Source: Treponema sp. (GTDB lineage Bacteria > Spirochaetota > Spirochaetia > Treponematales > Breznakiellaceae). From it: a DNA stretch of 5,886 bases. The DNA is taken from positions 1 to 5,886 of the forward strand of contig JAITBO010000025.1 of assembly GCA_031283505.1 (NCBI GenBank), in the 5' to 3' direction. Positions 1-5,781 of this stretch are shown piece after piece. How positions within the stretch are numbered: position 1 is the stretch's first letter; each line of letters opens with the position of its first letter. Below the pieces are notes generated by a model, which saw only the letters and a program-made list of their open reading frames with translations, did no database searches and was not told the origin of the DNA. The position numbers and the translations under genes were made by a program.

Positions 1-114
1 CTGTCCATAATGTAGACACATTATGGACAGACTACCTTAAAATCTGCATTTTCGTAACCTTTAGGTGAGAAAATGCAAGGTCTGTCCACAAAGTAACCGA
101 CTTTGTGGACAGAC
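1..114. repeat. Cluster of three stem-loops with a repeated hairpin pair
   Basis: Three perfect stems occur back to back. Hairpin 1 pairs 1-13 with 18-30 around the loop AGAC (13 bp, cut by the window edge). Hairpin 2 pairs TGCATTTTC (45-53) with GAAAATGCA (69-77). Hairpin 3 pairs GTCTGTCCACAAAGT (80-94) with its exact complement (100-114) around the loop AACCG (15 bp). Hairpins 1 and 3 share the outer arm CTGTCCA/TGGACAG but differ in the inner arm (TAATGT against CAAAGT), and both remain fully paired, as expected if the fold is what is conserved. No T-tract follows hairpin 3, so it is not an ordinary terminator. The cluster could be a REP/MITE-like dispersed element or a structured RNA. The pairing is seen directly; the identity is unknown. 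Confidence 0.75.
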
Positions 115-562
115 ACTAAATATACCAATATATCACATTACCGCAAAGCATATACGATATATGAACCACTAACCACACCGGCCCTAAGGTGAGTTATAAC
201 TCGTTGGCAGCATATTTTTTCCAAAAAATACTTGGATTTTTTCTTTTGTAAGGGTATATTTATAAATAAGATCTGCTCATATTTCAATCTTAATAGAGCA
301 GTTGCCTAGTTACAGACAAGTGAAGCATCAATGTACGGCTGGTTAAAGACAATTTTTTCCTTTACTTTCCCACTAAAAGCACGTAAAAAGCTTTCTTCTA
401 ATTTGTATTCCTACTGGAATACTATGAATTTTCGGTTTTCTTCCGTTTTTTTGGAATATTTCTCCCGGTTTTTCAGCTTTACCCTGTTATGTATGGCGCG
501 TTCTTTTTTCCGCTAAGTATGTTTTGTCTTCCTTCTCCGGTTCATTACTATTTGTTCTCAAT
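115..562. other. AT-rich intergenic spacer without a supported gene
   Basis: About 450 bases of low-GC, T-rich sequence with no convincing gene. It holds a perfect 12-bp palindrome GAGTTATAACTC (191-202) and a 6-bp inverted repeat CTGCTC/GAGCAG (273-278 and 296-301). A 61-codon open frame at 331-516 is dominated by Phe, Ser and Leu, has no good ribosome binding site and resembles no family I know, so I do not call it a gene. The spacer is probably the upstream regulatory region of the lipoprotein gene, or a scar between rearranged segments. Confidence 0.55.
232..260 (+). promoter_or_regulatory. Possible sigma-70-type promoter
   Basis: TTGGAT (232-237) and TATATT (255-260) are separated by 17 bp. 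The -10 box matches the consensus at 5 of 6 positions and the -35 box at only 3 of 6. It lies over 350 bp before the lipoprotein start, so if used it would give a long leader that includes the tandem repeat. In such AT-rich DNA, matches of this quality arise by chance. Confidence 0.25.
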
Positions 563-603
563 TATACCCCTAGCGGGAAAAATATACCCCTTAGCGGGAA
601 AAT
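563..603 (+). repeat. Tandem 20-21 bp repeat before the lipoprotein gene
   Basis: Two adjacent copies read TATACCCC-TAGCGGGAAAAA (563-582) and TATACCCC-TTAGCGGGAAAA followed by T (583-603), so they differ mainly by one inserted T. The copies start 20 bp apart, about two helical turns. Each carries CCC...GGG half-sites around a TAG/TTAG centre. The array ends 6 bp before the AAGGAG ribosome binding site. The position and helical spacing suit a tandem operator or an RNA element in the 5' leader, but no regulator is identified. Simple slippage duplication is the alternative. Confidence 0.7.
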
Positions 604-621
604 AATTCTAAGGAGTTATCT

Positions 622-2622
622 ATGAAAAAGGCGAAACAAATAAGCTTTTTTACACTCGGTTTCCTGGCGGTCTTACTCACAGGATGTTTCAACTCTCTTC
701 CGGTCGTATTGCCAAATCAGAACGATCCGAACATCAATCCCTTTACGGTTGATATACAGGTTGGAAAGGATACGGGAGACGCGCGGTCCGCAGCCGGACC
801 CGATGCCGCGCGGATAAAAGGGGACCTTCGCAACATTGTCCAGCTTATCGTTGTAGACAAGGATGGAAACATCGTCGCCTTTGACGAGGTACGCAGGAAA
901 AACGAAGATCCGGCCCCGGCGAGGCTCACCATCGACTCCATTGACTTTGGACAAACCTATGCCTTCCTGCTCTTGATGGGTTACTGGAAACATGATGGAA
1001 ATTACAATTATGACGAAGGCGAGCCTCCCACCCTGCTGGCTGCGGGATTGAAGGAACAACTGGTGACCGGGAATGGGAAGATTACGGTGACTATGTGGCC
1101 TATGGTGGTGGATACGACCTTTGTTTCGGAAAAGCAGACTGTGGAACCGGTGGTAAACGCGGGACAACCCAAGGCGGCTACTCTGCATCCGGTAGACTGG
1201 AATGTCAAGTGGACCATAAGACGGGGACTTACAGGGAATGGCTTAACCGATCTGGTATTGGCCCAAAAGAAGATACCGAATTCCGCAACGGAAGACGCCT
1301 TATTGTTCAATAGTAAGCCCCAAATCCTGGTGAGGGCGGGGACTGATGAGAAATGGATCAATGTGGGAAGCAGCAATGCCTTGACCGAGAACGTCATTAC
1401 CGGATCAATAGGGACCTATACGTCGGGGTTCCAGCGTATAGGGACGAAAGGCTCTGTAAACTTCAAGCTTGAGTACATACCGTTTCATCTGACCGGCGGA
1501 GAGTCAAACCCATGGGCCGCATTTGACAAAAAATCGGCGTTTGACCTGAAAAAGGGAGGTCCGGTGTGGATCATCCGTAATGGTGTAAACGACGAGTCCC
1601 AAAACGATAATACGAACTTTAACAGTTTCCATAATATAGCCGCTCCTCCGGCGGCGGGGACTCCCAATCCAAACGGAAACGGTGCGGTACGGTATGGGAT
1701 AGCGGTCCGGACACCTGCGGATGGGAGCCAACTGAAGGTTCAGAACGGGGCGTTTGTAGGTCCCTGGTCCTCAACCACGCCGGAGATAACCTTTACTACC
1801 AGCGGGTATACCGGGGATGCAGACGTGTACTATGCGGTAGTAGAGACCGGGAAAAATCCTCCTGATTATTCCGGCTATACCCTACAGAAGCCGGTAGGGC
1901 CCGGGAAACAGAAGGAAACGATAACGGTTCCCAAGGCACATGATAATTACGATGTGTATGTGATTATCTACAAAGACGGGGAGGTAAGCAATCCGGTTAT
2001 CATCAGCACGATTCCGGAAAATTTTACCCTCAGAATAATAAGACTGGACAAATCATCCGATTCAATAAATAAGATCGTCCTGGTACCGGTCATCAGCGAC
2101 TCTTATGATTTTTTAGTGTATCGTACCGGATATACCGGAGTTAAATGGGTCACCGGGAGCGAAGACCTAACAGAGGAAAAAAAATTCAAAGAACGGTATC
2201 CTCATGCCCAGTATTACCAGCTTCGTAAGTTCGACAGCGTCAGCCCCAACCCGCTCACCGATATAAACGATTGGGCGGACGTGACGGTAGACTGGCCGGA
2301 CGGATCCGTTACCGGTTACTACCTCTTCTTCATAGAAGGAGACGGGAGGGTACGCGGTTATGCTAATCCAGGTAAACTCGCCCCGAACAAAGACGAGAAC
2401 TTCCTCTTTTTTATACGTCCGGACTACGTTTACAAGCAGTTCTTGTTACCGATGGGTACGTACAACAGCAACGGTCACACCCAGGTCGACCCGAAGACCA
2501 TGTCCTACCACGAAGTGATCCCAATAGGGTACAGCACGTACTACAACGTCAGTTCGATAATGAAGAGCATGGGAGTATGGAAGATACCGAAACACGATGC
2601 GGGTGATATTCCGATACTTTAA
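622..2622 (+). CDS. Large secreted lipoprotein, function unknown
   Basis: The product has 666 residues. The start is well supported: AAGGAG at 610-615 lies 6 bases before the ATG. Residues 1-22 form a lipoprotein signal peptide: a Lys-rich n-region, a hydrophobic core, then the lipobox LLTGC with the acylated cysteine at 22. The rest has no further membrane segment and looks beta-rich. Residues about 70-120 (LIVVDKDGNIVAFDEV, then a TYAFLLLMGYW stretch) resemble the generic fold of surface or fimbrillin-like proteins that bind a strand/loop unit. Residues about 360-460 look like an Ig or chitobiase C-terminal-like beta-sandwich (TFTTSGYTGDADVYYAV, later YDVYVIIYKDGEVSNPVII). Residues about 468-666 form a Tyr- and Asp-rich C-terminal part. 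No catalytic motif is recognised. The gene is monocistronic: a long spacer precedes it and a strong terminator follows. I infer a surface or periplasmic-leaflet protein, perhaps for adhesion or glycan binding. The lipoprotein call is firm; the domain resemblances are weak. Confidence 0.88.
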   Translation: MKKAKQISFFTLGFLAVLLTGCFNSLPVVLPNQNDPNINPFTVDIQVGKDTGDARSAAGPDAARIKGDLRNIVQLIVVDKDGNIVAFDEVRRKNEDPAPARLTIDSIDFGQTYAFLLLMGYWKHDGNYNYDEGEPPTLLAAGLKEQLVTGNGKITVTMWPMVVDTTFVSEKQTVEPVVNAGQPKAATLHPVDWNVKWTIRRGLTGNGLTDLVLAQKKIPNSATEDALLFNSKPQILVRAGTDEKWINVGSSNALTENVITGSIGTYTSGFQRIGTKGSVNFKLEYIPFHLTGGESNPWAAFDKKSAFDLKKGGPVWIIRNGVNDESQNDNTNFNSFHNIAAPPAAGTPNPNGNGAVRYGIAVRTPADGSQLKVQNGAFVGPWSSTTPEITFTTSGYTGDADVYYAVVETGKNPPDYSGYTLQKPVGPGKQKETITVPKAHDNYDVYVIIYKDGEVSNPVIISTIPENFTLRIIRLDKSSDSINKIVLVPVISDSYDFLVYRTGYTGVKWVTGSEDLTEEKKFKERYPHAQYYQLRKFDSVSPNPLTDINDWADVTVDWPDGSVTGYYLFFIEGDGRVRGYANPGKLAPNKDENFLFFIRPDYVYKQFLLPMGTYNSNGHTQVDPKTMSYHEVIPIGYSTYYNVSSIMKSMGVWKIPKHDAGDIPIL

Positions 2623-2754
2623 GATGAAGGGCGGCACAATATGAGCCATACAGCGATGAGGCAGCATATTTGGATGACATCCGAAGCGAGAACGATCACG
2701 TATCTATGCTGACGGGTCTTGCCGCAAAGAAACCGCCGGAAGACCGGTAACAGG
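2623..2754 (+). other. Structured 3' untranslated region of the lipoprotein mRNA
   Basis: 132 bases between the stop codon and the terminator. They contain a 7-bp pairing CAGCATA (2662-2668) with TATGCTG (2705-2711), a small internal GGAT/ATCC stem (2672-2682), and a GGTCTT/AAGACC pairing (2715-2720 with 2740-2745) that competes with CCGG/CCGG (2736-2739 with 2744-2747). No gene is supported: the longest forward frame starting with ATG encodes 23 residues (2641-2712) and has no ribosome binding site. It could be a plain 3' UTR or the source of a 3'-derived small RNA. Confidence 0.35.
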
Positions 2755-2784
2755 CCGCCGTCCCAAATCGGGACGGCGGTTTTT
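2755..2784 (+). terminator. Rho-independent terminator of the lipoprotein gene
   Basis: A perfect 10-bp GC-rich stem CCGCCGTCCC (2755-2764) pairs with GGGACGGCGG (2770-2779) around the loop AAATC and is followed directly by TTTTT (2780-2784). It is the right shape and orientation to end the transcript of the lipoprotein gene about 130 bases after its stop codon, and it isolates that gene from the phosphofructokinase gene downstream. Confidence 0.92.
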
Positions 2785-2789
2785 GAAAT

Positions 2790-2933
2790 GGGGCTGTTCA
2801 GAATGTCAGATTTTGAAAGGGGCTCAAATTTCAATGAAAAAAACTCGAAAAACCCGTTTTCCAAAGGATTCAACAGTTGAGGCTGTTCCAAAACTATGCG
2901 CTAAACACGCACGGTTTTGGAACAGCCTCAGTT
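2790..2933. repeat. Insertion-sequence-like terminal repeats / MITE remnant
   Basis: The 8-mer GGCTGTTC occurs at 2792-2799 and 2881-2888 and inverted as GAACAGCC at 2920-2927. The last two are part of a perfect 17-bp inverted repeat: TGAGGCTGTTCCAAAAC (2878-2894) pairs with 2914-2930 around a 19-base loop that itself holds TGCG/CGCA. GGCTGTTCCAAAA-type termini recall insertion-sequence ends, so this looks like a solo end pair or miniature element with a second, degraded end at 2790. No transposase is present. It has no T-tract, so termination is a less likely role. Its right arm abuts the upstream region of the phosphofructokinase gene. Confidence 0.6.
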
Positions 2934-2975
2934 AATACAGAAATCTTGGCTCTGGTCCTGCTTTTACTATGGGTT

Positions 2976-2981
2976 TATACT
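2976..2981 (+). promoter_or_regulatory. Possible -10 box placing transcription start at the ATG
   Basis: TATACT matches the -10 consensus at 5 of 6 positions and ends 7 bases before the ATG at 2989. Transcription from it would start at or within a base or two of the start codon and give a leaderless mRNA, which would fit the absence of any Shine-Dalgarno-like sequence there. No convincing -35 box lies 16-18 bp upstream, which weakens the case. Confidence 0.25.
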
Positions 2982-2988
2982 GAATAAT

Positions 2989-4095
2989 ATGGAAACCAGA
3001 TACAGCGCTACCAGGACCTTCGGCATACTTACCGCCGGGGGAGATTGTCCGGGGTTGAACGCCGCCATACGCGGGGTGTGCCGGGCGGCCTATGACCGGT
3101 ATAATATGACCATAATCGGCATCGCCAACGGATACCGGGGTCTTATCGACGAATCCTGGCGTATCCTGCAGCCGGTGGATTTTGCCGGCATACTGACCCG
3201 GGGGGGGACCATTCTGGGGGCCAGCCGGGAAAAACCTTTCAAGACCTTGGGAAAGCCCCAAAACGGGATGGACGAAATCGGCGGGGATAAGGTGAGCGCG
3301 ATCATAGAGAACTACCGAAAACTCAACCTTGACTGCCTAGTGGTGCTGGGGGGAAACGGGACCAATACCACGGGATACCTCCTCTCCCAGGAAGGGCTCA
3401 ATGTCGTGGGCCTCCCCAAAACCATTGACAACGACATTGTGGGTACAGACAGGACTTTCGGCTTTCATTCGGCCCTGGCCATAGGCGCCGAAGCCATAGA
3501 CCGGCTTCATTCCACCGCCCAGAGCCACAACCGGGTGATGGTAATAGAACTCATGGGCCACAAGGCCGGATGGCTTGCCCTGTACGCCGGAATCGCGGGC
3601 GGCGGGGACATCATCCTTATTCCGGAGATCCCCTACGATATTCAGGCCATAGGCCGGCACCTGGAGGCGCGCCTGCAAAGCGGCAAGACCTTCTCCATTG
3701 TGGTGATCGCCGAAGGCGCCCTTTCGGTGGAGGAAGCCAAAATGGAAAAAAAGGAACGGAAGAAATACCGCGAACAGTCCGGCGCCCCTTCCGTAGCCTA
3801 CCGGGTAGCCAGGGAAATCGAGGCGGAGACGGGCATGGAAACCAGGGCCACGGTCCTGGGCTATGTGCAGCGGGGAGGCATACCCAGCGCCTCGGACCGG
3901 GTACTTGCCACCAGCCTGGGGACCGCTGCGGCGGAACTCCTGGCCCGGGGAGAATACGGCAGGATGGCAGCCCTTATCGGCGATGGGATCGGATCAGTGG
4001 ACCTGAGCGTTCCCGCAGGCAAAGTCAAAACCGTACCGGCGGATCACTATATGATAGACACCGCCGTTTCCGTGGGAACCTGCATGGGGGTGTAA
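2989..4095 (+). CDS. 6-phosphofructokinase family protein (ATP or PPi donor uncertain)
   Basis: This enzyme phosphorylates fructose 6-phosphate to fructose 1,6-bisphosphate in cytoplasmic glycolysis; PPi-dependent members work reversibly. From the ATG at 2989 it has 368 residues, a normal length for the family. Visible motifs are GILTAGGDCPGLNAAIRGV (12-30, phosphoryl-donor loop), TILGASR (74-80), GGNGT (121-125), PKTIDND (143-149, with the catalytic base Asp147), SHNR (179-182) and MGHKAGW (189-195) for the sugar phosphate, PEIPYD (212-217) and YVQRGG (292-297). Gly at 124 is the ATP-type residue, while Lys at 144 is the residue typical of PPi-type or group III enzymes, so the donor cannot be read from sequence. 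Asn123 replaces the usual Asp, as I recall for a subset of bacterial homologues. A longer in-frame TTG start at 2917 adds 24 residues, but it lies inside the arm of an inverted repeat and precedes the conserved fold, so it is rejected. No ribosome binding site is evident. A LacI-type regulator follows after 50 bp. Confidence 0.95.
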   Translation: METRYSATRTFGILTAGGDCPGLNAAIRGVCRAAYDRYNMTIIGIANGYRGLIDESWRILQPVDFAGILTRGGTILGASREKPFKTLGKPQNGMDEIGGDKVSAIIENYRKLNLDCLVVLGGNGTNTTGYLLSQEGLNVVGLPKTIDNDIVGTDRTFGFHSALAIGAEAIDRLHSTAQSHNRVMVIELMGHKAGWLALYAGIAGGGDIILIPEIPYDIQAIGRHLEARLQSGKTFSIVVIAEGALSVEEAKMEKKERKKYREQSGAPSVAYRVAREIEAETGMETRATVLGYVQRGGIPSASDRVLATSLGTAAAELLARGEYGRMAALIGDGIGSVDLSVPAGKVKTVPADHYMIDTAVSVGTCMGV

Positions 4096-4145
4096 GTTCT
4101 CTTAGGAACTGTACATAAATAATTGGAAAAATCGGGGTAGGTTTA

Positions 4146-5171
4146 ATGTCAACAATAAAAGATATTGCCCAGGCGGCGGGGGTCAGCGTGACCACTGTAT
4201 CGAACGTTATTCACCACAGAAAAACCCGAGTGGCCCCACAGACCATCGAGCGGATCAATGAAATTATCAAGATGTATAACTATGTTCCGAATATGTCTGC
4301 CCGGGCGCTGGTAAACAAATCCTCCCGGATTATCGGTGTAATCAACCACCTCTTTCAGGCCCAGCCCATCAGTTTTTTGCAGGACCCTTTCCACGCCGCG
4401 CTCCTTGGGGGCATTGAGAAAACCCTACGGGAACGGGGCTACTATATGATGATCCGCACCGTAGCGGACGAAGAAGAACTGTATTCCCTGTTCAACAACT
4501 GGAACCTTGGCGGGGTGATTTTAACCGGCCTTTTTGACGACAGTTTTTTTACCCGCCTGCTGGAGGCGAACAAGCCTCTGGTCCTGCTGGACAGTTATAT
4601 AAAAAACGACAAGATCATCAACGTGGGGCTGGAAGATTACCGGGGAGGCTTTATGTCCGTACAACACCTGATTGACAAAGGCCACCGGAACATAGTCTTT
4701 GCCGCGCCTCCTTTTCACAAGCACGGGGTTATTGAGGAACGTTTCAAGGGCTACCGGTCGGCGCTGCGGAAGAACAACATCCCTTTTTCTCCCGGAAACG
4801 TATACCAAAAGGAACTGACCATTGACGAAGGAATTGCCCTGGGTCTTGAATTAAGCCTGCGGAAAGATATAACCGCAGTATTCGCCACTGCGGATATTCT
4901 GGCGGCGGGCATTATCACCGGGCTCGCCAGGGGAAAGCGGCGGGTTCCCCAGGATGTTTCGATCATCGGTTTCGATGATGTTTTTTTCAACCCGATCATT
5001 ACGCCGCCCCTCACCACGATACATCAGAACGTTGCGGAAAAGGGAACTGTCGCCGCCGGGATCATGATGGACTACCTGGAAGGAAAGGAGCCGGAGTCCC
5101 GAAATATTGTTCTGCCCGTAAGCCTCGTGGAACGGGATTCCGTACAGGACATACGCTGTCCGGGACGGTAA
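4146..5171 (+). CDS. LacI-family transcriptional regulator
   Basis: This is a 341-residue DNA-binding repressor of the LacI/GalR type, typical in length. Residues 2-23 are the helix-turn-helix (TIKDIAQAAGVSVTTVSNVI), followed by the third helix and the hinge segment YNYVPNMSARAL (44-55). The remainder is a periplasmic-binding-protein-like effector domain, with the usual landmarks GVILTG, the DYRGG segment followed by HLIDKGHRNI, and VPQDVSIIGFDDV (about 285-297), then TTIHQN near the C-terminus. The ATG is preceded by GGGGTAGG (4134-4141), a modest ribosome binding site only 4 bases away. It sits 50 bp behind the phosphofructokinase gene with no terminator between them (only a 5-bp AGTTC/GAACT stem at 4095-4110 without a T-tract), so co-transcription is likely. 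The effector is probably a sugar or phosphorylated sugar; the target genes are not shown by the sequence. No transporter or sugar-catabolism cluster is visible beside it. Confidence 0.95.
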   Translation: MSTIKDIAQAAGVSVTTVSNVIHHRKTRVAPQTIERINEIIKMYNYVPNMSARALVNKSSRIIGVINHLFQAQPISFLQDPFHAALLGGIEKTLRERGYYMMIRTVADEEELYSLFNNWNLGGVILTGLFDDSFFTRLLEANKPLVLLDSYIKNDKIINVGLEDYRGGFMSVQHLIDKGHRNIVFAAPPFHKHGVIEERFKGYRSALRKNNIPFSPGNVYQKELTIDEGIALGLELSLRKDITAVFATADILAAGIITGLARGKRRVPQDVSIIGFDDVFFNPIITPPLTTIHQNVAEKGTVAAGIMMDYLEGKEPESRNIVLPVSLVERDSVQDIRCPGR

Positions 5172-5211
5172 GGCGTCTTGAGGGTGTAAATCCGGCCAAC
5201 CATTCCTTGTA

Positions 5212-5663
5212 TCAGGACAAGTTTAGGAACGAGCGCTTTAATCCCCTTTTAATAACCTTACGCACCGGAGCCAAAAAGGGAGAATGTCCGCGACCCCCCG
5301 GTTCTTCAGTCTGTTCATAATCCCCATCCGGAACGCGAACCAAATGTTCGATGCCCCTTCGGTTTGCTCTATCCAGAGCCAGCTCTTTTTGACCGTCTAA
5401 CCGTATGGCACGCGTCACATAAACGGATTTCTTGACAACCGTGGCCCCGTCTCTGATATTCACCCGCAGGGCGTCAAGGAACAACACCGGATACAACATC
5501 TCAAGCAGACGGTTCCTCCTTTCGGCGGCAGCACGGTTGCCGATACCTGTTCTTTTACTTCGTCCGTCACCCGGCTGATTAATTCAGGCGATACTTCTAC
5601 CGCATAGATGTCTTTTAAGCGGTCCGGTATCTGCCCCGGGGCGTACTGGGGATCATCATGGCG
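5212..5663 (-). pseudogene. Decayed IS256-family (mutator) transposase fragment
   Basis: Reading the minus strand, three frames must be joined to recover an IS256-type transposase core. Segment A (about 5663-5525) gives RLKDIYAVEVSPELISRVTD, the conserved region before the catalytic domain. Segment B (about 5520-5380) gives NRLLEMLYPVLFLDALRV and then VNIRDG and YVTRAIRLDGQKEL; the first catalytic Asp is at 5475-5473. Segment C (about 5382-5225) gives SWLWIEQTEGAS and MNRLKNRGVADI. Frameshifts fall near 5517-5530 and 5378-5383. Where the family has CVDGLKG the sequence reads CVRLLKG, so the second catalytic Asp is lost, and a stop follows. A few residues are also missing in the YARGM...LKDIY stretch. 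The N-terminal third and the C-terminal part with the catalytic Glu are absent, so it cannot be active. It starts about 40 bp beyond the LacI stop and points toward it. Confidence 0.88.
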
Positions 5664-5781
5664 AGGGGCTTAGGCAGGCGAAGATGACACCGGCAGAAAG
5701 GCCGGACGGGTGGGTTTAACCGGGGCGTTTTTATCTCCTGGTTAGTCCATAGCGGCAAGCCGTGGGACCAGCCGCCAGGTA
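5664..5781. other. Unassigned sequence between transposase remnant and intron
   Basis: This 118-bp stretch is the 3' exon side of the group II intron on the minus strand. It holds a GCGGC/GCCGC inverted pair and, on the minus strand, an AGGAGAT sequence followed by AAAA and ACG that looks like a ribosome binding site before a damaged start codon. No frame in it matches the IS256 N-terminus or another family I recognise. It may be the tail of a gene interrupted by the intron or more eroded mobile DNA. Confidence 0.4.

Noticed and set aside
1..114. Hairpins as integron attC sites or a CRISPR array
   Set aside because: No RYYYAAC/GTTRRRY ends are present, and there are only two hairpin copies with no regularly spaced unique spacers.
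331..516. 61-residue open frame in the AT-rich spacer
   Set aside because: Composition is dominated by Phe, Ser and Leu from T-rich DNA, there is no good ribosome binding site, and no family resemblance is seen.
673..1397. Minus-strand open frames of 171, 74 and 129 residues inside the lipoprotein gene
   Set aside because: They lie opposite a well-supported gene with a clear start, signal peptide and terminator, and their translations show no recognisable motif.
2641..2712. 23-residue open frame after the lipoprotein stop
   Set aside because: No ribosome binding site, very short, and it overlaps the stem pairings of the 3' UTR.
2711..2764. Possible 3' half of a cyclic-di-GMP-I riboswitch (GCAAAG, then GGTAACAGG and GCCG)
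   Set aside because: The 5' half with its conserved GGCAAACC and GAAA-capped stem is missing, and the final GCCG is part of the terminator stem.
2619..2891. 90-residue minus-strand open frame beginning MEQPQL
   Set aside because: It starts in the inverted-repeat arm and runs through the terminator and UTR; the matching MEQPQL on the plus strand simply reflects the palindrome.
2878..2930. 17-bp hairpin as a transcription terminator
   Set aside because: No T-tract follows either arm, the loop is 19 bases, and a much better terminator lies at 2755-2784.
3570..4118. 182-residue open frame overlapping the phosphofructokinase
   Set aside because: An Arg/Gly/Pro-rich shifted-frame shadow of a GC-rich gene whose own frame carries all family motifs.
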